NCBI GenBank assembly: GCA_947441065.1
Contig: CANESI010000025.1
Coordinates: 1 to 40,320, forward strand
Source of the DNA: Caulobacteraceae bacterium
GTDB lineage: Bacteria > Pseudomonadota > Alphaproteobacteria > Caulobacterales > Caulobacteraceae
Direction of reading: 5' to 3'
DNA length: 40,320 nt
Shown: positions 33,354-40,320 of the stretch, in pieces
Numbering within the stretch: position 1 is the stretch's first letter
How the letters are laid out: each line of letters begins with the position of its first letter
Program-made: the position numbers and the translations under genes
Notes under the pieces: generated by a model
Told to the model about the DNA's origin: nothing
Database searches by the model: none
What the model saw: the letters and a program-made list of their open reading frames with translations, nothing else

Positions 33354-34699
33354 TTCGAGCGTCCCCCGCGCAGCTTCGACTTCTTGATCAAACCTTCATA
33401 CTGGTGAGACAGCAAGTGGGATTGAATCTGAGCAACCGTATCCATCGTCACCGTGACCACGATCAAGATCGATGTGCCACCGAGATAGAAGGGTGCGTTG
33501 TAGAAGCCGATCAGGGCCTCAGGCATCAGGCAGACCAGCGTAATATAGACCGCCCCGATCACCGTCAGACGCGTGAGCACATAGTCCAGATATTCCGCCG
33601 TACGCTTGCCTGGCCGGATGCCGGGCAGGAAGCCGCCATATTTACGGAGGTTCTCCGCCGTATCGTCGGGATTGAACACGATCGAGGTGTAGAAGAACGA
33701 GAAGAAGATGATCAGGCCCGCATAGAAGACCATGAACAGCGGCTGACCATGCTGAAGCTGTCCCACCATGCCGGGAACCCACTGCGCCCACGCAGGCAGG
33801 TCAGCGGTCGCTAGGAAGCCCATAGCGGTCGCCGGAAGCAGAAGCAGGCTGGAGGCAAAGATCGGTGGAATGACACCAGCCGTATTGATCTTCAGCGGCA
33901 TGAAGGAGGTTTCACCGCCATAGACGCGGTTACCCTGCTGGCGCTTGGGATACTGAACCAGCAACCGGCGCTGCGAGCGCTCGATAAAAACAATGGCCAG
34001 AACAACGAACACAGCCAGAGCGCTGATCATGAACATGGCAAAGCCGGACAATGCACCCTGTTGGGTCAAGGTCAGCATCTGCCAGATCCCACGCGGCAGG
34101 ACCGCAACGATACCGGCAAAGATGATCAAGGACACACCGTTACCGACGCCGCGACTGGTGATCTGCTCACCAAGCCACATCAGGAAGAGGGTTCCGCCCG
34201 TCAGGGTCACAATGGTGGAGACGATGAAGAACATCCCCGGATTGTCGACAAGCCCAGGGCTGTTTTGCAGACCGAAGGCGATGCTGGCCGACTGGAACAG
34301 AGCCAAAATGACCGTCAGATAACGGGTATATTGGTTGAGTTGCTTACGACCCGCCTCCCCGCCTTCCTTGCGCAGCTTCTCCCACGGGGGATAGACCGTG
34401 CCCATCAGCTGGACGATGATCGAGGCCGAAATATAGGGCATCACGTTCAGGGCGAACACGGCCATGCGCTCGACAGCGCCGCCGGAGAACATGTTGAACA
34501 TGCCCAATATGCCCTTGGACTGACCGTCAAAGGCGCGAGCAAAGGCACCTGGGTCGATGCCAGGAATAGGGATATAGGTGCCGAGGCGGTACACCACCAA
34601 AGCAAGGAGGGTGAACCAGATACGCTTATGAAGCTCCGTGGCCTTTGCGAAGGACCCGAAGTTCATGTTGGCAGCGAGTTGTTCTGCGGCCGAAGCCAT
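33350..34699 (-). CDS. secY: Preprotein translocase channel SecY
   Basis: A 449-residue ten-helix protein that forms the protein-conducting channel with SecE and SecG. Blocks include GTYIPIPGIDP in helix 1, the plug and helix 2 region with MFSGGAVERMAVFALNVMPYISASI, and the cytosolic loop around RRLLVQYPKRQQGNRVYGG that contacts ribosome and SecA. I use the ATG at 34699, with AGGGGG five bases upstream; a GTG two codons earlier is less well placed. The stop is coupled to adk. Confidence 0.98.
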   Translation of the reverse strand: MASAAEQLAANMNFGSFAKATELHKRIWFTLLALVVYRLGTYIPIPGIDPGAFARAFDGQSKGILGMFNMFSGGAVERMAVFALNVMPYISASIIVQLMGTVYPPWEKLRKEGGEAGRKQLNQYTRYLTVILALFQSASIAFGLQNSPGLVDNPGMFFIVSTIVTLTGGTLFLMWLGEQITSRGVGNGVSLIIFAGIVAVLPRGIWQMLTLTQQGALSGFAMFMISALAVFVVLAIVFIERSQRRLLVQYPKRQQGNRVYGGETSFMPLKINTAGVIPPIFASSLLLLPATAMGFLATADLPAWAQWVPGMVGQLQHGQPLFMVFYAGLIIFFSFFYTSIVFNPDDTAENLRKYGGFLPGIRPGKRTAEYLDYVLTRLTVIGAVYITLVCLMPEALIGFYNAPFYLGGTSILIVVTVTMDTVAQIQSHLLSHQYEGLIKKSKLRGGRSK

Positions 34700-34773
34700 A
34701 AGCACCCCCTAGGGCGATTTCAGAAAACGTGGCGAGAACCCGATGTCATCAAGGACGAAACCGGCTTCGCTTT

Positions 34774-34802
34774 AAAAGGATGGGGCCGCACGGCCACCAT
34801 CC
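34774..34802 (-). terminator. Terminator-like hairpin between rplO and secY
   Basis: On the minus strand GGATGGTGGCC pairs with GGCCCCATCC (one bulged base) around a GTGC loop, followed by TTTT. It lies 14 bases after the rplO stop. The T-run is short, so it may pause or partly end transcription before secY. Confidence 0.5.
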
Positions 34803-34815
34803 TCAGAAAGAGCGA

Positions 34816-35307
34816 TTAGGCTTCGACGGCAGCCTTAACCACGACCTTCTTGGTCGTGGTGACCGAACCGCCTGCAGCTTCCACTGCAGCGATGGCCGAA
34901 GGGGTCGCTGAATTGACCGTGATGTTCAGCTTCACGCCGATATCACCGTGGCCGAGCAGACGAACGCCGTCCAGCTCGCGGCGGATCACGCCAGCGCCGA
35001 TCAGGGCCTTGGCATCCACAGGCTTAGAAGCGTCCAAACGACCGGCTTCGATGGCCTTGGTCAAACGCCACAGGTTCACCTCGGCATAGTCCTTGGCAAA
35101 GATGTTGTTAAAGCCGCGCTTAGGCATACGCATGTGAAGGGGCATCTGGCCGCCTTCGAAACCGTGGATCGCCACGCCCGAGCGTGACTTCTGACCCTTA
35201 ACACCGCGACCAGCCGTCTTGCCCTTACCCGAACCCGGGCCCCGGCCGACACGCATACGGCCTTTGGTGGCACCTTCGTTGTCGCGAATTTCGTTAAGTT
35301 TGGTCAT
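34816..35307 (-). CDS. rplO: 50S ribosomal protein L15
   Basis: A 163-residue large-subunit protein with the L15 start [21 protein letters not shown], the Gly/Arg-rich [20 protein letters not shown] and the globular C-terminal part with [10 protein letters not shown]. Somewhat longer than E. coli L15, with an Ala/Val-rich end. The 116-base gap to rpmD upstream contains a strong terminator-like hairpin, and another follows downstream. Confidence 0.97.
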   Translation of the reverse strand: MTKLNEIRDNEGATKGRMRVGRGPGSGKGKTAGRGVKGQKSRSGVAIHGFEGGQMPLHMRMPKRGFNNIFAKDYAEVNLWRLTKAIEAGRLDASKPVDAKALIGAGVIRRELDGVRLLGHGDIGVKLNITVNSATPSAIAAVEAAGGSVTTTKKVVVKAAVEA

Positions 35308-35373
35308 GAGCCTCTCCTTGGAGCTAAACGCCAGACCAAACGGTCCGACTCGGCGGGATGTGGTGTCTACCCG

Positions 35374-35412
35374 AAAAAAGACGGCACCTGCAAGCTATAA
35401 GCCCAGGTGCCG
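35374..35412 (-). terminator. Intrinsic-terminator-like hairpin inside the spc operon
   Basis: On the minus strand CGGCACCTG (35404-35412) pairs perfectly with CAGGTGCCG (35382-35390) across 13 bases, followed by TCTTTTTT. It begins 11 bases after the rpmD stop, within an operon whose downstream genes are essential, so it should act as an attenuator or be partly read through, unless rplO has its own promoter. Confidence 0.7.
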
Positions 35413-35423
35413 CCCTTTGGAAT

Positions 35424-35609
35424 TCAGGCCTTTTCTTCGAGAACCGAGACCAGGTGAGCCACCTTGGCCACCATGCCACGAACCGAAGGGGTGTCTTCGA
35501 GGGTCGAGACGCGGCCCATACGGTTAAGCCCGAGGCCCGCCAAGGTGGCGCGCTGGTCGTTCTTACGACGGATGGGGCTACCGGTCTGCTGAATGACGAT
35601 CTTTGCCAT
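35424..35609 (-). CDS. rpmD: 50S ribosomal protein L30
   Basis: A 61-residue protein with the L30 text [25 protein letters not shown] and the ending [12 protein letters not shown]. Length is normal. It lies 11 bases after rpsE and before the internal hairpin at 35374-35412. Confidence 0.96.
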   Translation of the reverse strand: MAKIVIQQTGSPIRRKNDQRATLAGLGLNRMGRVSTLEDTPSVRGMVAKVAHLVSVLEEKA

Positions 35610-35620
35610 TGTTGTAATCC

Positions 35621-36196
35621 TTAGCCTTCGGAGGCGTCAGGGGCAGACGCGCCATCGGCACGACGGCCAATGATATCGCCAACCTTCTTACCACGCTTGT
35701 TGGCGACCTGACGGGGCGAAGATTGGCCCTTCAGAGCGTCGAACGTGGCACGCACCATGTTGTAGGGGTTGGACGAACCGACCGACTTGGCCACCACGTC
35801 TTGAACGCCCAGGGTTTCCAGGACCGCACGCATCGGACCACCAGCAATGATACCAGTGCCCGGAGGGGCAGCGCGAAGCATGACCTTACCGGCACCGTGA
35901 CGGCCTGCGCCGTCGTGGTGAAGGGTGCGGCTTTCACGAAGCGGCACGCGGACCATGGTCTTCTTAGCTTCTTCGGTGGCCTTGCGAATGGCTTCTGGCA
36001 CTTCACGCGCCTTACCATGCCCAAAACCAACCCGGCCCTTTTGATCACCAACGACCATCAGCGCGGCGAAGGAGAAGCGACGGCCACCCTTCACAGTCGC
36101 GGCAACGCGATTGATGTGGACCAACTTCTCGACGACGTCGCTTTCGCGCTCGTCTTGGCCGCGACCTGCGCCGCGCTCTTCGTTCCTGCGAGCCAT
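35621..36196 (-). CDS. rpsE: 30S ribosomal protein S5
   Basis: A 191-residue protein that guards decoding accuracy. The S5 double-stranded-RNA-like domain has [20 protein letters not shown] and [19 protein letters not shown]; the C-terminal domain has [24 protein letters not shown] precedes the ATG. It has an N-terminal Arg/Glu-rich stretch and a short Asp/Ala-rich tail. Confidence 0.98.
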   Translation of the reverse strand: MARRNEERGAGRGQDERESDVVEKLVHINRVAATVKGGRRFSFAALMVVGDQKGRVGFGHGKAREVPEAIRKATEEAKKTMVRVPLRESRTLHHDGAGRHGAGKVMLRAAPPGTGIIAGGPMRAVLETLGVQDVVAKSVGSSNPYNMVRATFDALKGQSSPRQVANKRGKKVGDIIGRRADGASAPDASEG

Positions 36197-36205
36197 GCGG
36201 TCCCC

Positions 36206-36571
36206 TTAGAAGTTCAAGCCGGCGTCGCGCGCGGCGTCAGCGAGGGCCTTGACCCGGCCGTGATACATATAGCCACCGCGATCGAAGAAGACGTCCTTGA
36301 CGCCCTTTTCCATTGCGCGCTGAGCAACGAGTTTACCGACCAGCTCCGCGGCTTCCTTGTCGGAACCCTTGGCATGCTCGGCCTTTGCAACAGACTCGAG
36401 CGACGAGGCTGCGGCGAGCGTGACGCCCTGCTTATCGTCGATGATCTGCGCATAGATGTTCTTGTCTGAACGGAAAACCGTAAGACGCGGACGGCCATTG
36501 GCCAAAGCCTTGAGCCGGATGCGCGTGCGTTGAGCACGACGCTGGGAAAGATCGCGTGGAGAGAGCGCCAT
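36206..36571 (-). CDS. rplR: 50S ribosomal protein L18
   Basis: A 121-residue protein that binds 5S rRNA with L5. Family text: [18 protein letters not shown], then AASSLE and the ending [20 protein letters not shown]. Length is normal. It follows rplF by three bases and precedes rpsE by nine. Confidence 0.98.
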   Translation of the reverse strand: MALSPRDLSQRRAQRTRIRLKALANGRPRLTVFRSDKNIYAQIIDDKQGVTLAAASSLESVAKAEHAKGSDKEAAELVGKLVAQRAMEKGVKDVFFDRGGYMYHGRVKALADAARDAGLNF

Positions 36572-36574
36572 GGC

Positions 36575-37108
36575 TTACTTCTTCTTGCCTTCCTTACGAC
36601 GAACCTTCTCGCCGCTATAACGAACGCCCTTGCCCTTATAGGGTTCAGGAGGACGAATACGACGAATAACGGCCGCGATCTCGCCGACGACCTGTTTGTC
36701 GATACCGGAGATCTTGATTTCGGTCTGCTTGGGAACCGCAAAGCTGATGCCCGCCGGAGGAGGAATATCCACCTCGTGGCTGAAGCCCAGCTGCATGGCC
36801 AAAGCGTCGCCCTTGAGCGCTGCTCTGTAACCCACGCCGACAAGTTCGAGCGTCTGCTCGTAACCAACCGTTACGCCGTGAACCATGTTGGCGATCAAGG
36901 TGCGGGAAAGACCCCACATTGACTTGGCCCGCTTTGATTCATCGCGCGGTGAGAAGGTGAGCTCGCCACCTTCATTCTTGAGTTCAATCTCTTCCGCAAC
37001 CGTCCATGACAGGGTCCCCTTAGGGCCCGTCACCGTGACGGTTTGTCCGTCTAGCGTGAGCTTCACGCCAGCGGGGATAGAAACCGCTTTTTTGCCGATC
37101 CGTGACAT
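36575..37108 (-). CDS. rplF: 50S ribosomal protein L6
   Basis: A 177-residue two-domain protein near the factor-binding site. It begins [17 protein letters not shown] and has the conserved C-terminal [27 protein letters not shown] lies ahead of the ATG. It follows rpsH by 21 bases. Confidence 0.98.
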   Translation of the reverse strand: MSRIGKKAVSIPAGVKLTLDGQTVTVTGPKGTLSWTVAEEIELKNEGGELTFSPRDESKRAKSMWGLSRTLIANMVHGVTVGYEQTLELVGVGYRAALKGDALAMQLGFSHEVDIPPPAGISFAVPKQTEIKISGIDKQVVGEIAAVIRRIRPPEPYKGKGVRYSGEKVRRKEGKKK

Positions 37109-37129
37109 TTTTCTCTTCCCTCCCCGCGC

Positions 37130-37528
37130 CTAGTAGACGCGGCAGAGAACTTCGCCGCCCACGTTATAATCGCGGGCAACGTTGTCGGACATGACACCCT
37201 TGGGTGTCGACAGGATGGATATGCCAAGACCGTTCTTTACGGGCTTGAGATCCTTGATCGAAGAATAAACGCGGCGGCCCGGCTTGGACACGCGAGCGAT
37301 CTCAACGATCACTGGCTCACCGTCGAAATATTTCAGTTCGATCTCGTACTCCGGGTGCGTGCCGGGGGCTTCGATCAGCGCATAACCGCGGATATAGCCT
37401 TCGGACAGAAGCACTTCCAAGACGCGGCCACGCAAGACCGACGCGGGCGTCGAGACCTTGCTGCGCTTGCGCATCGCGGCGTTGCGGATTCTGGCGATCA
37501 TATCGCCGATGGGGTCGTTCACAGCCAT
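37130..37528 (-). CDS. rpsH: 30S ribosomal protein S8
   Basis: A 132-residue protein that binds central 16S rRNA helix 21. It begins [20 protein letters not shown] and ends with [13 protein letters not shown] and [11 protein letters not shown] start it at the ATG at 37528, after GGAGGG; an upstream in-frame extension overlaps rpsN. In E. coli S8 represses the spc operon; whether it does so here cannot be seen. Confidence 0.98.
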   Translation of the reverse strand: MAVNDPIGDMIARIRNAAMRKRSKVSTPASVLRGRVLEVLLSEGYIRGYALIEAPGTHPEYEIELKYFDGEPVIVEIARVSKPGRRVYSSIKDLKPVKNGLGISILSTPKGVMSDNVARDYNVGGEVLCRVY

Positions 37529-37538
37529 GGGACCCTCC

Positions 37539-37844
37539 TCACCAGCTCGACTTGACGAGGCCAGGGATCTGACCGTTGGAGCCAAGCTCCCGCAGCGCGA
37601 TCCGCGACATCTTCAGTTTACGATAATAGGCGCGCGGACGACCGGTCACTTCGCAACGGTTGCGAATGCGGTTCGGTGACGAGTTGCGCGGCAACTTTGC
37701 CAGCTTCAGACGGGCATCGAAACGCTCTTCCAAGGGAAGGGATTCGTCATTAGCGATTGCCTTGAGGGCTTCACGCTTGCCTGCGAACTGCTTGACGAGA
37801 CGGCGAACCATCTCATTGCGATTAACGGCGCTTTTCTTGGCCAT
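37539..37844 (-). CDS. rpsN: 30S ribosomal protein S14, zinc-free form
   Basis: A 101-residue protein with the C-terminal motif [21 protein letters not shown] and the ending GLVKSSW. It has one Cys only, so it is the long zinc-independent type rather than the short CxxC type. Order rplE, rpsN, rpsH is standard. Confidence 0.98.
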   Translation of the reverse strand: MAKKSAVNRNEMVRRLVKQFAGKREALKAIANDESLPLEERFDARLKLAKLPRNSSPNRIRNRCEVTGRPRAYYRKLKMSRIALRELGSNGQIPGLVKSSW

Positions 37845-37865
37845 GGATTTGTCTTTCCCTCCCGA

Positions 37866-38426
37866 TCAGGACGTGAACGGGAATTGGAACTGCTTCAGAA
37901 GCGCGCGCGCCTCATCGTCAGTACGGGCAGAGGTACAGACGATGATGTCCATGCCCCACATCTGGTCGATTTGATCGTAATTGATCTCTGGGAACACGAT
38001 GTGCTCCTTCAGACCCATGGCGTAGTTGCCACGACCATCAAACGACGTCGGCTTCAGACCGCGGAAATCTTTCACGCGCGGCAGCGCGATCGTGATCAGA
38101 CGGTCTAGAAACTCATACATGCGATCCTTGCGAAGGGTGACCTTCGCCCCGACGATCATGCCTTCACGCAGCTTAAAGCCAGCGATCGACAGACGCGCGC
38201 GGGTTGGAGCTGGCTTTTGACCAGCAATGGCCGCCAAATCCTTCATGGCCGCAGTGGCCTTCTTGGAATCAGCAACCGCCTCGCCGATACCCATGTTGAG
38301 AACGATCTTCTCAATCTTGGGGATCTGCATTTCGTTGGAGTAGTTAAACTCCGTCTTCATGGCAGTCCGGATCTGTTCCCGATAAACGGTCTTCAGACGC
38401 GGCTCGTATTTAGGTTGATCAACCAT
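37866..38426 (-). CDS. rplE: 50S ribosomal protein L5
   Basis: A 186-residue protein that carries 5S rRNA and touches P-site tRNA. Family text: [37 protein letters not shown] and [12 protein letters not shown] start it at the ATG at 38426, after GAGG with six bases of spacing, which overlaps the rplX stop by 8 bases; a long in-frame extension inside rplX is not real. Confidence 0.98.
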   Translation of the reverse strand: MVDQPKYEPRLKTVYREQIRTAMKTEFNYSNEMQIPKIEKIVLNMGIGEAVADSKKATAAMKDLAAIAGQKPAPTRARLSIAGFKLREGMIVGAKVTLRKDRMYEFLDRLITIALPRVKDFRGLKPTSFDGRGNYAMGLKEHIVFPEINYDQIDQMWGMDIIVCTSARTDDEARALLKQFQFPFTS

Positions 38427-38736
38427 CAATGACCTCACCGGACTTCTTGGCCACGCGGACCTTCTTGTCGCCTTCAATCTTGAAGCCAACGCGGGTCGCT
38501 GCACCGGTCTTGGGGTCGAGCAAAGCGACATTAGACACGTGAAGCGAAGCTTCCTTGTTCTTGATGCCCCCCTGAGGGTCACCTTGCGAAGGACGGGTGT
38601 GACGCTGGACCATATTGATCCCGCCGACGAACAGCCGGTCGTCCTTGGGCAGAACCCTTAAGACTTGGCCTTGGCGACCCTTGTCGCGGCCGGCCAGGAC
38701 GACGACGCGGTCGCCCTTTTTGATCTTCGCTGACAT
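38419..38736 (-). CDS. rplX: 50S ribosomal protein L24
   Basis: A 105-residue assembly-initiator protein with the KOW motif [20 protein letters not shown] at the start and [11 protein letters not shown]. Its ATG follows the rplN stop with no gap (TAA then ATG), and its end overlaps rplE by 8 bases, so the three are probably coupled. Confidence 0.98.
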   Translation of the reverse strand: MSAKIKKGDRVVVLAGRDKGRQGQVLRVLPKDDRLFVGGINMVQRHTRPSQGDPQGGIKNKEASLHVSNVALLDPKTGAATRVGFKIEGDKKVRVAKKSGEVIDG

Positions 38737-39105
38737 TTACAGCACCTCGGGAGCGAGGGAGATGATCTTCATGTGGTTCTTAGCGCGCAGTTCACGAGGA
38801 ACTGGGCCAAAAATCCGCGTGCCGATCGGCTCACTTTGTTTGTTCACGATCACGGCCGCATTCTTATCGAAGCGGATCAGTGAGCCGTCTTTGCGCTTGA
38901 TGCCCTGGGCTGTGCGAACAACGATGGCGCGCATGACGTCACCCTTCTTCACTCGGCCGCGTGGGATCGCTTCCTTGACGGAAACAACGATGACGTCACC
39001 GACGCTAGCGTAGCGCCGACCGGCACCACCCAGCACCTTGATGCACATGACCCGGCGAGCGCCCGAGTTGTCGGCAACTTCCAGGTTAGTTTGCATCTGG
39101 ATCAT
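38737..39105 (-). CDS. rplN: 50S ribosomal protein L14
   Basis: A 122-residue, highly conserved protein: [20 protein letters not shown] at the start, then [20 protein letters not shown] and [11 protein letters not shown]. Length is exactly typical. It lies 19 bases after rpsQ. Confidence 0.99.
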   Translation of the reverse strand: MIQMQTNLEVADNSGARRVMCIKVLGGAGRRYASVGDVIVVSVKEAIPRGRVKKGDVMRAIVVRTAQGIKRKDGSLIRFDKNAAVIVNKQSEPIGTRIFGPVPRELRAKNHMKIISLAPEVL

Positions 39106-39124
39106 ACTGTTAGATCCTCTCTGA

Positions 39125-39376
39125 CTATTCGCTCAGACCCGAGGAAGCCTTCGGAAGGGCCTCCCAGGACTTGAGCTTTGACTTTGGGGCACACTCGATG
39201 ATCCGAATGTGCTCGCCAGCCTTGTAGGTATTTGCTTCGTCGTGGGCATGGTACTTCTTCGAGCGACGAACCGTCTTACGAAGGACGGGGTGCAGGAAGG
39301 TCCGCTCCACTTTCACGACGACGGTCTTGTCACCCTTATCGGAGACAACCACGCCTTCAAGAATCCGCTTGGGCAT
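39125..39376 (-). CDS. rpsQ: 30S ribosomal protein S17
   Basis: An 83-residue OB-fold protein with [20 protein letters not shown] and the loop [14 protein letters not shown]. Length is normal. Order rpmC, rpsQ, rplN is standard. Confidence 0.98.
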   Translation of the reverse strand: MPKRILEGVVVSDKGDKTVVVKVERTFLHPVLRKTVRRSKKYHAHDEANTYKAGEHIRIIECAPKSKLKSWEALPKASSGLSE

Positions 39377-39387
39377 CGATGATCTCC

Positions 39388-39582
39388 CTACGCTGCGGCG
39401 GTTTTGCCGCGCAGCACAGTCTTGATGCGCGCGATCGACTTACGAACTTCGTCCACACGGTGGGTCTTTTCGACCTGACCCGTAGCGGCTTGGAAGCGCA
39501 GATTAAATTGCTCCTTTTTGAGCTTCAGAAGCTCTTCATGGAGTTGGTCAGCCGTGAGGCTCCGGACGTCAGCGATCTTCAT
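39388..39582 (-). CDS. rpmC: 50S ribosomal protein L29
   Basis: A 64-residue two-helix protein at the tunnel exit, where SRP and trigger factor dock nearby. Family text: [20 protein letters not shown] and [12 protein letters not shown]. Its ATG shares one base with the rplP stop (TAATG). Confidence 0.97.
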   Translation of the reverse strand: MKIADVRSLTADQLHEELLKLKKEQFNLRFQAATGQVEKTHRVDEVRKSIARIKTVLRGKTAAA

Positions 39583-40019
39583 TAGGGTTGCTCCGCCTTG
39601 GCGATACCAGCGTCAAGAAGGGTCACGACCTTGGTCTTAACAGGCAGCTTGGCAGCGCCCAGACGCAGGGCTTCGCGAGCCACGTCGTCAGGAACGCCAT
39701 CGATTTCGAACAGGATGCGGCCCGGAGCGCAGCGAGCTGCCCAATGGTCCACAGCGCCCTTGCCCTTACCCATCCGCACTTCAGCAGGCTTGCCGGAAAC
39801 CGGCACGTCTGGGAAGATTCGGATCCAGACGCGGCCCTGACGCTTCATCTGACGCGTGATCGCTCGCCGGCAGGCTTCGATCTGGCGCGCGGTGATGCGC
39901 TCGGGTTCAACCGTCTTTAGGCCGTAAGAGCCGAAGGCCAGCGTATAGCCACCCTTGGACGTGCCATGGATGCGGCCCTTGAACTGCATCCGATATTTGG
40001 TTTTTTTAGGTTGCAACAT
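39582..40019 (-). CDS. rplP: 50S ribosomal protein L16
   Basis: A 145-residue protein near the A-site and the peptidyl transferase centre. Family text: [35 protein letters not shown] and [14 protein letters not shown]. Slightly longer than E. coli L16 at the C-terminus. It follows rpsC by 10 bases. Confidence 0.98.
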   Translation of the reverse strand: MLQPKKTKYRMQFKGRIHGTSKGGYTLAFGSYGLKTVEPERITARQIEACRRAITRQMKRQGRVWIRIFPDVPVSGKPAEVRMGKGKGAVDHWAARCAPGRILFEIDGVPDDVAREALRLGAAKLPVKTKVVTLLDAGIAKAEQP

Positions 40020-40029
40020 GACCTAGACC

Positions 40030-40320
40030 TCAACCCCGGTCGCGACGGCTAGGGCGGTCGCCCCGGTCACCACGATCGCTACGCTCACTACGGCCACCAC
40101 CTTCGCCGGCAGGACCGGTTTCCGTGGCCAGGCGCTTGTCCTGAGCCGAAGGATCGTGCTCGAGCACTTCGCCTTTGAAGATCCACGTCTTCACACCGAT
40201 GATGCCGTAGGTCGTCTTGGCTTCAGCGAAGCCATAGTCGATGTCAGCACGCAGGGTGTGAAGTGGCACGCGGCCTTCACGATACCATTCCATACGAGCG
40301 ATTTCAGCACCGCCAAGACG
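40030..40320 (-). CDS. rpsC: 30S ribosomal protein S3, 3' part only
   Basis: The frame is open to the window edge at 40320, so the N-terminal KH-domain half is missing. The visible 96 residues begin [20 protein letters not shown], the conserved S3 C-terminal domain, then [16 protein letters not shown]. It ends with an Arg/Asp/Gly-rich, probably disordered tail of about 20 residues. Confidence 0.97.
   Translation of the reverse strand, partial: RLGGAEIARMEWYREGRVPLHTLRADIDYGFAEAKTTYGIIGVKTWIFKGEVLEHDPSAQDKRLATETGPAGEGGGRSERSDRGDRGDRPSRRDRG

Overview
This is a stretch of ordinary, GC-rich alphaproteobacterial chromosome, very probably from the Caulobacterales. The reasons are: an S10/spc/alpha ribosomal block that carries adk but no rpmJ; short-form adenylate kinase; an ATP12 chaperone gene (an alphaproteobacterial and mitochondrial trait); a 338-residue RpoA; and a REC-REC-GGDEF protein with the layout of PopA, the Caulobacter cell-cycle c-di-GMP effector. 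Nearly all of the sequence is coding. I see no phage, plasmid, transposase, CRISPR array or tRNA.

Layout from left to right. 1-3.0 kb: an Atm1-type ABC exporter with a lipoprotein gene just upstream. 3.1-7.5 kb: a LOG-family nucleotide hydrolase faces the outer-membrane assembly and ribosome assembly cluster yfgM-like/bamB/der. 7.6-9.9 kb: a compact leftward unit of DUF6249-like membrane protein, ECF sigma factor, probable anti-sigma factor and panB, the last apparently starting at CTG. 10.0-12.3 kb: a crotonase-fold protein lacking both catalytic glutamates, a DUF2855 protein and TusA. 12.4-15.0 kb: a VOC protein, an alpha-methylacyl-CoA racemase and an SDR. 15.2-17.2 kb: popA and a FrnE-type DsbA. 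17.2-22.2 kb: propionyl-CoA carboxylase pccA and pccB, separated by msrB and a small potassium-channel-like gene. 22.3-26.9 kb: ATP12, two pseudouridine synthases, crcB and rarA. 27.3-30.1 kb: a DegP-like lipoprotein protease and an MFS exporter. 30.2-40.3 kb: the leftward spc and alpha operons from rpsC (cut by the window edge) to rplQ, closed by a clear intrinsic terminator.

The metabolic genes fit together loosely as acyl-CoA handling: racemase, SDR, crotonase-like protein and propionyl-CoA carboxylase would suit branched or odd-chain acyl-CoA breakdown. The envelope genes (bamB, yfgM-like, degP, secY, lipoproteins) and the translation and RNA-modification genes (der, two pseudouridine synthases, ribosomal proteins) form the other themes.

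I did not find a convincing new multi-gene system. The signals most worth following are non-coding. At least four families of hairpin-forming intergenic repeats (named A to D here) cluster in four gaps. The A family shows a compensatory stem change between copies and one copy with an inverted core, and A/B elements abut stop codons in one orientation. There are intrinsic-terminator-like hairpins inside the spc operon on both sides of rplO, and a perfect 10-bp stem in the rpoA leader. On the protein side, the CTG start of panB, the alanine in the second G4 motif of Der, and the crotonase without its glutamates stand out.
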